This document shows, piece after piece, positions 36,130 to 45,835 of a stretch of 64,000 nucleotides of DNA. Below the pieces are notes generated by a model. That model had not been told where the DNA came from. It saw nothing but the letters and a program-made list of their open reading frames with translations, and searched no databases. Origin of the DNA: Paenarthrobacter histidinolovorans (GTDB taxonomy: Bacteria > Actinomycetota > Actinomycetes > Actinomycetales > Micrococcaceae). Position 1 is the first letter of the stretch. Every line of letters starts with the position of its first letter. The stretch is from the NCBI RefSeq assembly GCF_014647595.1, contig NZ_BMPM01000002.1, positions 62,001 through 126,000 of the forward strand. Reading direction: 5' to 3'. The translations under genes and the position numbers were made by a program.

Positions 36130-37149
36130 GTGGCCCTTCACGCGATGATTCCTGTTCCGGGCGATCTGCACGCCCGTTATAACCGTGACTCAGCGGGCCG
36201 GGACTGGCTGGCAAGCCTGCCCGGCCTCATTTCCGATGCCCTGGATCGCTGGGGTCTCACCGTGGACCTGGCGCCCGGGGCCGAGCCGTGGAACGGCCAC
36301 GGCGCCCTGGTGGTGCCCGTCCGGCAAGACGGCTCGCCCGCAGCCCTGAAGATTGCGTTCCCGCACGACGAAGCAAAAGTCGAGCGCCACGCCTTGGCAC
36401 TCTGGGACGGCCGTGGGGCCGTCCGGATCCTGGCTTCCGACGCCGCCGGTTGCTCCATGCTGTTGGAACGGTTGAATGCCTCCCGGTGGCTTCAGGACGC
36501 GCCAATGGAGCAGGCCGTGGACGCATGGGGGCGCATTGTGCGGGAGCTCTCCATACAGCCTGGCGAGGGACGTGAATGGCAAGCGTTCGATCATATCGCC
36601 GCGACTGCGGAGCGTTGGAGCGACGAATTGCCCGCAGAATGGGAACGCCTCGACCAGCCCTTTCCACGGTGGCTGTTGGAGGCGGCCCTTGAAGTGTGCC
36701 AAACACGCGGAGCCGTGGGTCGACGTTCAAGCAAGGACGTGCTGGTCCACACGGATCTGCACTTCATGAACATCCTGGCCACCACAGAAGACCAGCAGTT
36801 GCGCGGAAGCTACCTTGCCATCGATCCGCAGCCGCAGATCGGCGAGGCCGAATTCGCTGTCGCCCCGATCCTGTGGAACCGTATCTCCGACCTCTCCCGG
36901 GCGGACCCTGAAGAGGCCCTGCGCGAGCGGTGCCGCGACTTCAGCATTGCAGCCGGCCTGGACGCCGGGGTCGCGGAACAGTGGAGCATCGCCCGCGAAG
37001 TCGAAAACGCTTTGTGGTACGCCGCAAAGCCCGGACACGGCGGAGACCTCGCCCGGTCCCTCTGGGTCGCGAGCACCATGGCGGGCCGGACCCTGGACCA
37101 CCTGCCCCGGGCCCACGACCTTCCGGAACCGGGCGAACTCAAGAGCTGA
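36130..37149 (+). CDS. Aminoglycoside/streptomycin 6-phosphotransferase-like kinase
   Basis: 339-residue protein of the APH/hydroxyurea-resistance kinase group. The catalytic loop VLVHTDLHFMNILATTED and the metal-binding DPQPQIGEAEFAVAPILWNR are clear, and LVVPVRQDGSPAALKIAFPH is the nucleotide-binding strand with its Lys. Similar chromosomal genes in soil actinobacteria may phosphorylate aminoglycosides or cellular sugars; resistance cannot be inferred from sequence alone. It starts at a GTG and lies 34 bases after the VIT1 gene; it converges on the TSUP transporter gene. Confidence 0.8.
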   Translation: MALHAMIPVPGDLHARYNRDSAGRDWLASLPGLISDALDRWGLTVDLAPGAEPWNGHGALVVPVRQDGSPAALKIAFPHDEAKVERHALALWDGRGAVRILASDAAGCSMLLERLNASRWLQDAPMEQAVDAWGRIVRELSIQPGEGREWQAFDHIAATAERWSDELPAEWERLDQPFPRWLLEAALEVCQTRGAVGRRSSKDVLVHTDLHFMNILATTEDQQLRGSYLAIDPQPQIGEAEFAVAPILWNRISDLSRADPEEALRERCRDFSIAAGLDAGVAEQWSIAREVENALWYAAKPGHGGDLARSLWVASTMAGRTLDHLPRAHDLPEPGELKS

Positions 37150-37163
37150 CGGCCCGGGTACTC

Positions 37164-37958
37164 CTAGGCGAAGTTCTCGTTCCAGACGTCCACGCCCAGT
37201 TTGACGATCAGCGCGGCAACCACCATCAGGAAGACGAGGCGCACGAACCTGCTCCCCCTCGCCACGGCGGTCCTGGCACCCAGATAGCCGCCTGCCATGT
37301 TGGCCAGACCCAGCACCAGGCCCACGCCCCACAGCAGCGAGCCATGGGGAAGGAAGAAAATCAACGCGCCGGCGTTGGTTGCCATGTTCACGATCTTCGC
37401 CTTGGCGCTTGCTTCCAGGAAGGCGTAGCCCATGGCCGAAACCAGGGCAATGACCAGGAACGATCCCGTGCCCGGGCCGATCAGGCCGTCGTAAAAACCA
37501 ATGACGGCGCCGATAAGGCAGGCCACCACATAGTGCTTGTGGCCATCATGTCGCAATGCAGTCAGCTCGCCTGCACCGGGACGCAAGGCGGTAAAAATCG
37601 CGACGGCGATCAGCGCCACTACGATGATCGGTTTGAAGACACTTGCCGGCAGGGACGCCGCCAGGATGGCGCCGCCGAAGCTTCCCGCCAACGCAATCAC
37701 TGCCATCGGAATCGCGGTTTTGAGGTCCGGACCCACCCGGCGGTAGTACGTCACCGCGCTGGTGGTAGTCCCGAAGATGGAGCCCATCTTGTTGGTCGCC
37801 AGTGCCTGGACAGGGGTGATGCCGGGTACCAGCAGCAGGGCGGGGAGCTGGATCAGCCCCCCGCCACCAACCACTGCATCGATCCAGCCGGCTGCGAATC
37901 CAGCCACCACAATCAGGATGATCGTGGTGAGCTGGATTGATTCGAAACCCGAAATCAC
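37164..37958 (-). CDS. TSUP/TauE-SafE family transporter
   Basis: 264-residue membrane protein with about eight helices. The paired family motifs are [20 protein letters not shown] at residues 19-38 and [20 protein letters not shown], with the second-half counterpart [24 protein letters not shown] proteins carry sulfite, sulfoacetate or other small organic anions; substrate unknown here. Its start overlaps the proS stop by four bases (37955-37958), so it is co-transcribed with proS, a pairing with no obvious functional link. Confidence 0.87.
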   Translation of the reverse strand: MISGFESIQLTTIILIVVAGFAAGWIDAVVGGGGLIQLPALLLVPGITPVQALATNKMGSIFGTTTSAVTYYRRVGPDLKTAIPMAVIALAGSFGGAILAASLPASVFKPIIVVALIAVAIFTALRPGAGELTALRHDGHKHYVVACLIGAVIGFYDGLIGPGTGSFLVIALVSAMGYAFLEASAKAKIVNMATNAGALIFFLPHGSLLWGVGLVLGLANMAGGYLGARTAVARGSRFVRLVFLMVVAALIVKLGVDVWNENFA

Positions 37959-39766
37959 CGGGAACGTACGGCGTTGACCACGTAGTCCACTGCCTTGTCC
38001 ACCGGGATGTTCTCGGCGTCACCGCTGCGGCGGTCCTTGATCTCCACGACGCCGTCCACGAGTCCGCGGCCAACCGCCAGGATGGTGGGAACGCCCACGA
38101 GCTCGGCATCGCCGAACTTCACGCCGGGCGAAACCTTGGGACGGTCATCGAAAATGACCTCCAGGCCTGCTGCCTCGAGCTCGTTGGAGAGCTTCTCGGC
38201 AGCTTCGAAGATGTCGTCGCCGCGGCCAACCGCCACCACGTGGACGTCGGCCGGAGCAACCGAGCGCGGCCACACGATGCCGCGGTCGTCGTGGTTGGCT
38301 TCGGCCAGGGCTGCCACGGCGCGCGTGACACCAACGCCGTAGGAGCCCATGGTGACCACTACCTGCTTGCCATTCTGGTCAAGGACCTTCAGGTCCAGGG
38401 CTTCGGCGTATTTGCGGCCAAGCTGGAAGATGTGGCCCATCTCGATACCACGTGCCGTCTCCAAGGGTCCCGAGCCGTCGGGGGCGGGGTCGCCCGCACG
38501 CACTTCGGTGCTCTCGATGACGCCGTCCCAGGTGAAGTCGCGGCCGGCCACCAGGCCGAAGACGTGCTTGCCTTCGGCATTGGCACCGGTGACCCAGCGG
38601 GTGCCGGAAACAACACGCGGATCAACCAGGAACAGCACCTTGGAAGTGCCTTCCAGGCCCAGCACGGGCTGATCCAGGGACAGCCCGGGACCGATGTAGC
38701 CCTTGACGAGCCACGGCAGCTTCTTGAGATCCTCTTCGTTGGCAGCTTCAAGGCCGATTTCTCCGGCGATGGGCAGGTGGGATCCGATGTTGGCTTCCAC
38801 CCGCTTCAGGTCAACGGCCCGGTCCCCCGGGACGCCGATAACAACGATCTGGCGCTCACCGGTGGGCAGCGTCACGGCAAGGACCACGTTCTTGAGGGTG
38901 TCGGCGGCAGTCCAGGCGCCGCCGTCGGCCTCACTGCGCGGAGCCAGCTGGTTCGCTGCGGCCACCAGGGTATCGATGGTGGGTGTGTTGGGCGTGTCCA
39001 GGACTTCGGCTGCAGGAGCGTTGGTGAAGTCCATGTCCACCGGGACAACCGTGGTGACGGCTTCCACGTTGGCGTAGTAGCCGCCGGCCGAGCGAACGAA
39101 GGTGTCTTCGCCGATGTCGGTGGGGAACAGGAATTCCTCGCTCTTGGAGCCACCCATGGCACCGGCGGTGGCGGCGACTGGGATCACTTCCAAGCCCAGG
39201 CGCTCGAAGATCTTCAAGTACGCAGCACGATGGGCGGCGTAGCTGGCGTCCAGGCCGGCGTCGTCAACGTCGAAGGAGTAGGAATCCTTCATGATGAACT
39301 CGCGCCCGCGGAGGAGTCCGGCCCGGGGACGGGCTTCATCGCGGTACTTGTTCTGGATCTGGTAGAGGCTGAGCGGCAGGTCCTTGTAGGACGAGTAGAG
39401 GTCCTTGACCAGCAGGGTGAACATTTCCTCGTGCGTGGGGGCAAGAAGGTAGTCGGCGCCCTTACGGTCCTGGAGGCGGAACAGACCCTCGCCGTACTCG
39501 GTCCAGCGGTTGGTGGCCTCGTAGGGTTCACGCGGCAGCAATGCCGGGAAATGGACTTCCTGGGCCCCGATCGCAGCCATTTCCTGGCGGATGATTTCCT
39601 CAACCTTGCGCAGGACGCTCAGGCCCAGTGGAAGCCAGGTGTAGATGCCGGGAGCGGCGCGGCGGATATAGCCGGCGCGGACCAGGAGCTTGTGACTGGC
39701 GACCTCGGCGTCGACGGGATCTTCACGCAGGGTGCGCAGGAATAACTGGGAAAGGCGAAGGACCAC
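37955..39766 (-). CDS. proS: Prolyl-tRNA synthetase
   Basis: 603-residue class II prolyl-tRNA synthetase of the bacterial long type with an editing insert. Motif 1 region [20 protein letters not shown], motif 2 [20 protein letters not shown], the editing domain (about residues 225-390), motif 3 [20 protein letters not shown] and the anticodon-binding domain ([20 protein letters not shown]) are all present. GTG at 39766 gives the conserved [15 protein letters not shown] start; the first ATG in frame, 39805, adds thirteen residues. A 217-base region with a possible RNA fold precedes it. Confidence 0.95.
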   Translation of the reverse strand: MVLRLSQLFLRTLREDPVDAEVASHKLLVRAGYIRRAAPGIYTWLPLGLSVLRKVEEIIRQEMAAIGAQEVHFPALLPREPYEATNRWTEYGEGLFRLQDRKGADYLLAPTHEEMFTLLVKDLYSSYKDLPLSLYQIQNKYRDEARPRAGLLRGREFIMKDSYSFDVDDAGLDASYAAHRAAYLKIFERLGLEVIPVAATAGAMGGSKSEEFLFPTDIGEDTFVRSAGGYYANVEAVTTVVPVDMDFTNAPAAEVLDTPNTPTIDTLVAAANQLAPRSEADGGAWTAADTLKNVVLAVTLPTGERQIVVIGVPGDRAVDLKRVEANIGSHLPIAGEIGLEAANEEDLKKLPWLVKGYIGPGLSLDQPVLGLEGTSKVLFLVDPRVVSGTRWVTGANAEGKHVFGLVAGRDFTWDGVIESTEVRAGDPAPDGSGPLETARGIEMGHIFQLGRKYAEALDLKVLDQNGKQVVVTMGSYGVGVTRAVAALAEANHDDRGIVWPRSVAPADVHVVAVGRGDDIFEAAEKLSNELEAAGLEVIFDDRPKVSPGVKFGDAELVGVPTILAVGRGLVDGVVEIKDRRSGDAENIPVDKAVDYVVNAVRSR

Positions 39767-39883
39767 GGGTACGTATCCGTTTCTTTGGCAGATGTGGCAA
39801 AACAACTGCGTACTAATCTACCGGCTGACGGCCGTGGGCCTTGAACGGACGGCTTTGCGGGCCTGCCCGCTCCGCACACGGAA

Positions 39884-39950
39884 GAGCCACGCCGTCGCGA
39901 GCGGAAGCCCCTGGCCGCTATGGGCTGGTCATCCTGCAATGGCGTGGCTC
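39884..39950 (-). other. Possible structured leader/spacer RNA between small ORF and proS
   Basis: GAGCCACGCC (39884-39893) pairs perfectly with 39941-39950; between them AGCCC (39905-39909) can pair with GGGCT (39921-39925). It is the central part of the 217-base gap between a small protein gene and proS. It could be a spacer structure, a terminator without T tract or a proS leader; no T-box features were recognised. Confidence 0.3.
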
Positions 39951-39983
39951 AACGGCCGGCCGGCCGCGGGCTTTCTCCGTGGA

Positions 39984-40208
39984 CTACCTGGTCTTGCCCT
40001 CCAGGGCGACGAGTACGCCTGCGACTGCGAAGTACTTATTGCTGCCGAGCTCGCGGATGGTGTCGATACCCAGGGAATCCTTCAAGGCCTTTGCCGTGGC
40101 ATCCGTAACACCTGCCAACGCGGCCGGAGATGCATCCAAAATTTCCTTCAGGGTCTTGTCCTCGTACGCCTTGTCGAGTGCTTTGGAAAGATCAACGCCA
40201 ACTGCCAT
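39984..40208 (-). CDS. Small conserved-looking protein (74 aa), helix-hairpin-helix-like
   Basis: 74-residue acidic soluble protein: VGVDLSKALDKAYEDKTLKE, ILDASPAALAGVTDATAKAL, KDSLGIDTIRELGSNKYFAV. The alternation of short helices with a G-I-D-T-I-R-E-L-G turn resembles a helix-hairpin-helix fold, but this is a visual impression. ATG at 40208 is preceded by GAGGGGA at a good distance, a strong signal for a real gene; a GTG/ATG at 40226 is less likely. It is divergent from the ABC-2 operon. Function not recognised. Confidence 0.7.
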   Translation of the reverse strand: MAVGVDLSKALDKAYEDKTLKEILDASPAALAGVTDATAKALKDSLGIDTIRELGSNKYFAVAGVLVALEGKTR

Positions 40209-40325
40209 TGTCACGATTCCCCTCAATAATCACCCGCGCCCCAACGACACGGTTAGGGATGAACCTATGTGATCGACGACACATCGGTCAAGGATTTTTG
40301 TACTTTCGATGGATAAGCAGGGCCA

Positions 40326-40376
40326 TTGACCACTACCGGTCATCAGACTTACTTTTAATTCATCACTTGGTGAATT
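40326..40376 (+). promoter_or_regulatory. Promoter and TetR-type operator of the ABC-2 operon
   Basis: -35 TTGACC (40326-40331), 18-base spacer, -10 TACTTT (40350-40355), predicted start near 40362. The 20-base inverted repeat AATTCATCA-CT-TGGTGAATT (40357-40376, one mismatch per arm) sits over that start, the expected place for a repressor such as the TetR protein encoded at the end of the operon. Confidence 0.6.
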
Positions 40377-40396
40377 ACTCATCTTCTGAGGCCATC

Positions 40397-41176
40397 ATGT
40401 CGCACACTGCCCGCCATGCCGCTCCTCCTGCCGCCCCTGCGGCCATCTCGGCCACGGGACTCCACGTTGCCTTGGGGCGGACCAAAGTACTCCACGGCCT
40501 GGATTTCACAGTCGAGCCTGGCCGGATTGCCGGGCTTTTGGGCCCCTCCGGCAGCGGCAAGACGACGCTCATGCGCGCCGTCGTCGGGGTCCAGCGGATC
40601 ACGCAGGGATCCGTGACCGTCCTCGGACTGCCGGCAGGCAGCGCTCCGTTAAGGCGCGACGTCGGATATGTCACCCAGGGCGCCAGCGTCTACGGCGACC
40701 TCAGCGTCGAAGCGAACGTCCGCTATTTTGGCGCCATGCACCACGCGACGGCGGCCGATGTCGCCGAGGCGATTGCCGCCGTCGGACTTCAAGGTTTTGC
40801 CCGGCAGAAGGCAGCTGACCTGTCAGGTGGCCAATTCAGCCGTGTTTCGTTGGCCTGCGCGCTCGTGGCGCACCCGAAATTGCTGGTCCTGGACGAACCA
40901 ACCGTCGGGTTGGATCCCGTACTTCGGGCCGAACTGTGGGAGCGGTTTGCCGCCATGGCTGCTGCGGGGACAACCCTGCTGGTCTCCAGCCACGTCATGG
41001 AGGAAGCGTCCCATTGCTCCAGCTTGCTGCTCCTGAGGGAAGGACTGCTGTTGGCCCAGCTCACGCCGGCGGAACTGGCCGAGCGCGGCGGCAGCGAAGA
41101 CCTCGAGCGGGCATTCCTGACCATCATCAAGGCCGCTGAGCGCGGACAGCAGGAAAGCCAGGTGGCGTCGTCATGA
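40397..41176 (+). CDS. ABC transporter ATP-binding protein
   Basis: 259-residue ATPase of an ABC-2 type exporter. Walker A GPSGSGKT at 49-56, signature DLSGGQFSRVSLACALV (LSGGQ at 142-146), Walker B LLVLDEPTVGLDP starting at 162, and switch His in LLVSSHVMEEASHC. ATG at 40397 follows a GAGG sequence; the operon promoter and operator lie just upstream. It overlaps the permease gene by ATGA. Exporters of this type with a TetR partner often move drugs or lipophilic compounds; substrate unknown. Confidence 0.92.
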   Translation: MSHTARHAAPPAAPAAISATGLHVALGRTKVLHGLDFTVEPGRIAGLLGPSGSGKTTLMRAVVGVQRITQGSVTVLGLPAGSAPLRRDVGYVTQGASVYGDLSVEANVRYFGAMHHATAADVAEAIAAVGLQGFARQKAADLSGGQFSRVSLACALVAHPKLLVLDEPTVGLDPVLRAELWERFAAMAAAGTTLLVSSHVMEEASHCSSLLLLREGLLLAQLTPAELAERGGSEDLERAFLTIIKAAERGQQESQVASS

Positions 41177-41928
41177 ACCTTCGAATGACCCTCGCCACCA
41201 CCACCCGGGTTCTGGACCAGCTTCGGCACGACCACCGAAGCGTGGCACTGATCCTCGTGGTCCCGGCCCTCCTCCTGACGGCCGTCTATTTCCTCTACGA
41301 GAATGAAAGTCTGCCGCCTGGGGCAACCCGCACGTTCGATCGCGTGGGACTGATGATGCTGGCCATCTTCCCGTTCGTGGTGATGTTCCTGGTGACGTCC
41401 ATCACCATGCTGCGCGAACGCACGTCCGGGACCTTGGAACGGCTGCTCACCACCCCCATCCACAAAGCCGATCTGTTGTTCGGCTATGCACTGGCCTTCT
41501 CCATCATGGCCGCCTTGCAATCCCTGGTGGCCACTGCCGTGGCGTACTGGATCTTCAACCTGGACATCAAGGGAAGCCCGGCATTGGTGGTACTGATCGC
41601 CGTGATCAACGCCGTACTGGGTGTCGCCCTGGGGCTGCTGTGTTCGGCGTTTGCCCGGACGGAATTCCAGGCCGTGCAGTTCATGCCCGTGGTAGTGGTT
41701 CCACAGATCCTGCTGTGTGGACTTTTTGTGGCCAGGGAGCACATGAACCAGGCCCTGGACAACATTTCAGGCGTCCTTCCGCTGACGTTCTCCGTGGATG
41801 CCTTGAAGGAGATCGCGGGCAACTCCGAAGCCACCGCGACCATGTGGCAGGACGCTCTTGTGATGGGACTGATCGTGGTGGGCGTCCTGGTCCTGGCCTC
41901 GCTGACCCTGAGGCGACAAACGCGATGA
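41173..41928 (+). CDS. ABC-2 family exporter permease
   Basis: 251-residue membrane protein with six predicted helices in the ABC-2 order. The conserved stretch ITMLRERTSGTLERLLTTPI is typical of DrrB/NodJ-like permeases, as are GLLCSAFARTEFQAVQFMPV and NISGVLPLTFSVDALKEIAG near the end. It would form a dimer with two ATPase subunits. Overlaps by ATGA with the ATPase gene before it and the TetR gene after it. Confidence 0.9.
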   Translation: MNLRMTLATTTRVLDQLRHDHRSVALILVVPALLLTAVYFLYENESLPPGATRTFDRVGLMMLAIFPFVVMFLVTSITMLRERTSGTLERLLTTPIHKADLLFGYALAFSIMAALQSLVATAVAYWIFNLDIKGSPALVVLIAVINAVLGVALGLLCSAFARTEFQAVQFMPVVVVPQILLCGLFVAREHMNQALDNISGVLPLTFSVDALKEIAGNSEATATMWQDALVMGLIVVGVLVLASLTLRRQTR

Positions 41929-42536
41929 GCGTTCCGCAGCTGCGGCGCGGCCGGCGAAGTCCGGGCGACCACTCCAGGGAAGCGATCCTTGCAGCAGCGC
42001 GCGGGCTTTTCGCAGAGCAGGGATTCGAAGGGACAAGTCTTCGCCAGGTGGCGCGGGAGGCCTCGGTCGATCCGGCCATGGTGCACCACTTCTTCAAAGG
42101 AAAAGACGAGTTGTTCGCAGCCAGTGTCGCATTGCCGGCCGACCCTGCCGGCCTGCTGGCCGGCGTCGAAAACGCGGAGCCGGAGGAGCGGGCCGAAGCC
42201 CTCGTCCGTACAGTACTGGAGCTGTGGGAAGGTCCGGCCCAACACGCCTTGGTAGCTTTCGCCCGCGGAACCATCGGTTCCAAGGCCAAGACGGCGCTTA
42301 TCCGTGAGATGGTCAACCGGGCAGTGCTCCCCCGGATCATGGCCGGGCTGCCGGGGTCGGCCGACGAGGTCCGCTTGCGGGGCACCCTCGTGGCAACGCA
42401 AGTGGTGGGACTCATGCTGGTGCGGTACGTGATCCGGCTGCAGCCGCTTGCCTCGGCGAAGCAGGAGGAGGTGGTCCGCTTGGTGGCACCGAACATCCAG
42501 CGCTACCTCACCGGGGAACTGGACTCCCCCAAGTAG
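41925..42536 (+). CDS. TetR-family regulator of the ABC-2 operon
   Basis: 203-residue repressor. The N-terminal helix-turn-helix is REAILAAARGLFAEQGFEGT followed by SLRQVAREASVDPAMVHHFF and KGKDELFAASV. The C-terminal ligand domain contains EGPAQHALVAFARGTIGSK and RLRGTLVATQVVGLMLVRYV, typical of the group with a TetR_C-type domain. It is the third gene of the operon and probably represses it at the inverted repeat 40357-40376 (inference). Followed directly by a strong hairpin. Confidence 0.9.
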   Translation: MSVPQLRRGRRSPGDHSREAILAAARGLFAEQGFEGTSLRQVAREASVDPAMVHHFFKGKDELFAASVALPADPAGLLAGVENAEPEERAEALVRTVLELWEGPAQHALVAFARGTIGSKAKTALIREMVNRAVLPRIMAGLPGSADEVRLRGTLVATQVVGLMLVRYVIRLQPLASAKQEEVVRLVAPNIQRYLTGELDSPK

Positions 42537-42584
42537 GTAGCAGTACATGCCGTTATGACGGCTCATAACGGCATGTACTGCTAC
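42537..42584. terminator. 21-bp perfect hairpin, bidirectional terminator
   Basis: Arms 42537-42557 and 42564-42584 pair without mismatch around the six-base loop ACGGCT; core CAGTACATGCCGTTATG and its complement. It starts at the base after the TetR stop codon and ends 11 bases before the stop of the convergent lipoprotein gene, so it probably ends both transcripts. Confidence 0.85.
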
Positions 42585-42595
42585 ACAGTTGGGTG

Positions 42596-43330
42596 CTACT
42601 TGACGAGCTCTGCAGCCTGGTCAAGCATCGCTTCAAGCTTGGGAAGGTCTGAGTCCATGACCTTCGTACCGGTCGACTGTGCCACCAGGACAACTCCACT
42701 CTTGACCGCGCTGACGAACAGCTGTTCCTGTGTTCCGGCCGTACCGGCGGCAGTGCTGTGATAAGCGATGGCGCCCGAAGTCTTGGCAGAGGTCGGCAGC
42801 GCCTTGACGCTTGCATGAACCACCTCTCCCATGACTGTCATCTGGATGTCGCCACAGGCAGCAAGATCCTTCGCACTGTTTTCGGCAACCGCTTTGACCT
42901 TTTCCTCCGAGGCTCCGGAGAACAAGGACAGGAGTTGAGCCGTCTCGGCAGTTGAACTGGCGGAAGCACCGATGCTCATGGTGGCGCCCTCTTCCATTTG
43001 GACACCCCCACCAGTCAGGAAGCTCGTGCAGGCCGCGGGCTCAATGACGCTGTTTGCCAAGAGGTCTTTCACTTGCTTCAGGGTGTCGGCCAAGCGGTCA
43101 TCCGGCATCACCATAAGGCGGGTCCCTTTACCGTCACGGACGTCGCCAACGATCTTTGTCAGCTCCGCCTTCGAGTACGTGCGGAATTCGACCTCTGACG
43201 GCGTGGGTGTCGCAGTTTCGCTGGCCGGAGCGGACGCGGCGTCCGTGGAAGTACCGGCACCGCCGCATGCGGTGAGGCCCATGGCCAACAGTCCTGACAC
43301 GGCAAAACCGCGCAGCGCATTCTTATTCAT
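42596..43330 (-). CDS. Predicted lipoprotein, substrate unknown
   Basis: 244-residue exported lipoprotein. The signal peptide NALRGFAVSGLLAMGLTAC ends at lipobox Cys22, followed by a Gly/Ser/Thr/Pro-rich linker (DAASAPASETATPTPSEVE). The mature part (about residues 50-244) alternates strands and helices, containing VIEPAACTSFLTGGGVQMEE and SAKDLAACGDIQMTVMGEVV, and resembles the sensor-like or PknH-type extracellular domains seen in actinobacteria, without certainty. It stands alone between a hairpin terminator and the GNAT gene. Confidence 0.75.
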   Translation of the reverse strand: MNKNALRGFAVSGLLAMGLTACGGAGTSTDAASAPASETATPTPSEVEFRTYSKAELTKIVGDVRDGKGTRLMVMPDDRLADTLKQVKDLLANSVIEPAACTSFLTGGGVQMEEGATMSIGASASSTAETAQLLSLFSGASEEKVKAVAENSAKDLAACGDIQMTVMGEVVHASVKALPTSAKTSGAIAYHSTAAGTAGTQEQLFVSAVKSGVVLVAQSTGTKVMDSDLPKLEAMLDQAAELVK

Positions 43331-43422
43331 TTGTTCCCCAGGGAAGTTCGAGTGATGTGGTGGCGTGCGCCAACCGGAACAACACTACAAGTTGGGCGCG
43401 GCAGGCCTGAAAACGGACAGGC

Positions 43423-44310
43423 CTAAAACAGCACGGTGGCGAAGGTTCCCACCTGTTCAAAACCCACGCGCTGGTACGTGGCCCGCGCTTTGGTGTTGTA
43501 GTCGTTGACGTACAGGCTCGTCACCGGGGCGAACGTCCTGGAGAGATTGACGACGGCGGCCATGTACCCGGCGCTCTGGCCACGGCCACGCAGTTCCGGA
43601 TTCATCCATACGCCCTGGACCTGGGTGACGTCCCGCGTGACGGCTCCCAACTCGGCCTTGAAGACTACTGTGCCGGTGGTATCGATGTGAACCAGGGAGT
43701 GGCCCTGGCGGATGAGGCCGGCGACCCTCTTGCTGTAGAACTCCTGGCCTCCCAGGAAGGGAGAGTAGCCCACTTCTTCCTCGAACATGGCGGCACAGGC
43801 GGGAAGGATGCGGTCGAAATCCGCCATGGAGCCAAAGGTCAGGGCCGGATTGGCGCCGATGACCGGGCCGCCGGAAATGGCGAGAAGGGGTTGCCCGGCG
43901 CGGACCTCGTGGGCCACATGGCCCAATTGCTCGAACCGCGCATAGAGCGCCAGCACCGTCTCGGCCGGTCCGAAGATGGAAGCGTACCGGCGTCCGGTCA
44001 GGTGGGCGGCGTTGGCTACGTAGCCGGCCAGGCCCGGCTCCAGCTGGACGGGAACCAGATTGGCACCGGCCCAGCAGGCACCCAGGAGGGTGTCGCCGTC
44101 GAAAACTCCGAACACGCTGGCCCCGCCGCTGGTGGGCGCCGCCGTTCCGGTACTTTCCAGATGGGCAAGGATGAAGACGTTCGCTACGGCGTCCTCGTTT
44201 GCGAGCGCGCGAAGGGCCAGGGTGTCGGCACCGCCGAGCACCCTGACCCCCAAGCCGTTCTCGTTACGAGACGCTAACCACGGGGCTACCCTTGACAGCA
44301 TCTTCGCCAT
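43423..44310 (-). CDS. GNAT-family acetyltransferase (DUF4081-containing)
   Basis: 295-residue two-domain protein. The N-terminal half ([40 protein letters not shown]) is the DUF4081-type region; the C-terminal half is a GNAT fold with [20 protein letters not shown] (acetyl-CoA loop R-G-x-G-x-S/A) and [20 protein letters not shown]. In actinobacteria this gene regularly follows ispG. Substrate unknown. Its start lies inside the ispG 3' end (overlap about 47 bases); the ATG at 44310 follows GGAGG closely, and one at 44301 is the alternative. Confidence 0.85.
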   Translation of the reverse strand: MAKMLSRVAPWLASRNENGLGVRVLGGADTLALRALANEDAVANVFILAHLESTGTAAPTSGGASVFGVFDGDTLLGACWAGANLVPVQLEPGLAGYVANAAHLTGRRYASIFGPAETVLALYARFEQLGHVAHEVRAGQPLLAISGGPVIGANPALTFGSMADFDRILPACAAMFEEEVGYSPFLGGQEFYSKRVAGLIRQGHSLVHIDTTGTVVFKAELGAVTRDVTQVQGVWMNPELRGRGQSAGYMAAVVNLSRTFAPVTSLYVNDYNTKARATYQRVGFEQVGTFATVLF

Positions 44311-45430
44311 CGGCCTCCCCCATCTCTTCAGCGATACGCATGGCCTCTTCGATCAGTGTCTCAACAATTTCGCTTTCCGGCACAGTCTTAATGACTTCGC
44401 CCTTCACGAAAATCTGGCCCTTGCCGTTACCGGAGGCCACACCCAGGTCCGCTTCGCGTGCTTCGCCGGGACCGTTGACAACGCAGCCCATCACGGCAAC
44501 GCGCAACGGAATCTCCATGCCCTCCAGGCCGGCAGTGACCTGCTCCGCGAGGGTGTACACATCCACCTGGGCGCGTCCACAGGATGGGCAGGACACGATC
44601 TCCAGCTTGCGCGGACGGAGGTTGAGGGACTGCAGGATCTGGTTGCCCACCTTGATTTCCTCCACCGGCGGGGCGGAGAGGGAAACGCGGATGGTGTCTC
44701 CGATGCCACGGGAAAGGAGCGCACCGAAAGCCGTGGCCGACTTGATGGTGCCCTGGAAGGCCGGTCCGGCCTCCGTCACACCCAGGTGGAGGGGCCAGTC
44801 GCCCTTTTCGGCCAGCATCTCGTAGGCGGCCACCATGATCACGGGGTCGTTGTGCTTGACGGAGATCTTGAAGTCGTGGAAGCCGTGCTCCTCGAACAGC
44901 GAGGCTTCCCACACTGCAGACTCGACCAGCGCCTCAGGCGTTGCCTTGCCGTACTTCTTCAGAATGCCCGGCTCCAGCGACCCTGCATTGACGCCGATGC
45001 GGATGGACGTGCCGTGGTCCCGGGCCGCTGCCGCGATTTCCTTGACCTGGTCATCGAACTTCCGGATGTTGCCCGGGTTCACGCGGACTGCGGCACAGCC
45101 CGCTTCGATCGCGGCGAAGACGTACTTGGGCTGGAAGTGGATATCGGCGATCACCGGGATCTGCGACTTCCGGGCGATGATCGGCAGGGCTTCGGCATCA
45201 TCAGCGGAGGGGCAGGCAACGCGCACAATGTCGCAGCCTGACGCCGTAAGTTCAGCAATCTGCTGGAGGGTGGCGTTGATGTCCGTGGTTGGCGTAGTGG
45301 TCATGGACTGAACACTGATCGGCGAATCAGAGCCAACGCCAACGGAACCAACCTTGATTTGTCGCGTCTTACGGCGCGGGGCAAGAACGGGGGGTGGGGC
45401 TGCTGGCATTCCCAGGCTGACCGAGGTCAC
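44264..45430 (-). CDS. ispG: 4-hydroxy-3-methylbut-2-enyl-diphosphate synthase
   Basis: 388-residue IspG (GcpE), penultimate enzyme of the MEP isoprenoid pathway, reducing the cyclic diphosphate with a 4Fe4S cluster. [39 protein letters not shown] and [18 protein letters not shown] are signature blocks; cluster cysteines lie in [16 protein letters not shown] and [20 protein letters not shown]. It starts at a GTG. dxr, the second enzyme of the same pathway, lies upstream in the same cluster, separated by rip and a YCII gene. Confidence 0.95.
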   Translation of the reverse strand: MTSVSLGMPAAPPPVLAPRRKTRQIKVGSVGVGSDSPISVQSMTTTPTTDINATLQQIAELTASGCDIVRVACPSADDAEALPIIARKSQIPVIADIHFQPKYVFAAIEAGCAAVRVNPGNIRKFDDQVKEIAAAARDHGTSIRIGVNAGSLEPGILKKYGKATPEALVESAVWEASLFEEHGFHDFKISVKHNDPVIMVAAYEMLAEKGDWPLHLGVTEAGPAFQGTIKSATAFGALLSRGIGDTIRVSLSAPPVEEIKVGNQILQSLNLRPRKLEIVSCPSCGRAQVDVYTLAEQVTAGLEGMEIPLRVAVMGCVVNGPGEAREADLGVASGNGKGQIFVKGEVIKTVPESEIVETLIEEAMRIAEEMGEADGEDAVKGSPVVSVS

Positions 45431-45478
45431 GTGGACTCCTTGGGTTGGGGTGGATCGTTGTGGTGGAGGACGCCGGGG

Positions 45479-45772
45479 CTAGGAAGCGTGTGCTGCCAGG
45501 ACGCCGATGATGGGGGCCCATTCGGTGGTGCGGATGCCGGCTATAACCCCGGCTTCGGCGAATGGATCCTGCTTGAGGAGGTTATTGAGTTCGGCTTCTT
45601 CTGCAGCCTTGAAGATCAGCAAAGCGCCGGCACCGTCGCCATACGGGCCGCTGGCAAGCAGCTTGTCGTCCTCAGCCAATCCGGCGAGCCATGCACGGTG
45701 TGCTGGCCGGGCTTCGTCGCGGAGGGCGTCGGAGTCGGCGACGTATACGTACTCAACAGCGAAAACAGTCAT
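45479..45772 (-). CDS. YCII-family protein
   Basis: 97-residue small protein of the YCII (ferredoxin-like dimer) family: TVFAVEYVYVADSDALRDEA, RPAHRAWLAGLAEDDKLLAS with the conserved His-Asp-like pair, GPYGDGAGALLIFKAAEEAE, DPFAEAGVIAGIRTTEWAPI. Family members bind or isomerise small molecules, but the role is mostly unknown. It stands between rip and ispG, a slot that is usually empty in the standard actinobacterial order. Confidence 0.85.
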   Translation of the reverse strand: MTVFAVEYVYVADSDALRDEARPAHRAWLAGLAEDDKLLASGPYGDGAGALLIFKAAEEAELNNLLKQDPFAEAGVIAGIRTTEWAPIIGVLAAHAS

Positions 45773-45835
45773 GGAGCTAGCCTATCCCCACTGTCCGGCC
45801 GTCAATGTTCACAGGTCACCGCTAATGGTCCTGGC

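Noticed and set aside
36130..37149. Acquired antibiotic-resistance gene
   Set aside because: The kinase fold is clear, but there are no mobile-element features or composition change around it, and such genes are common in soil actinobacterial chromosomes.
39767..39983. T-box leader of proS
   Set aside because: No T-box sequence or antiterminator bulge was recognised; only a long-range stem is visible.
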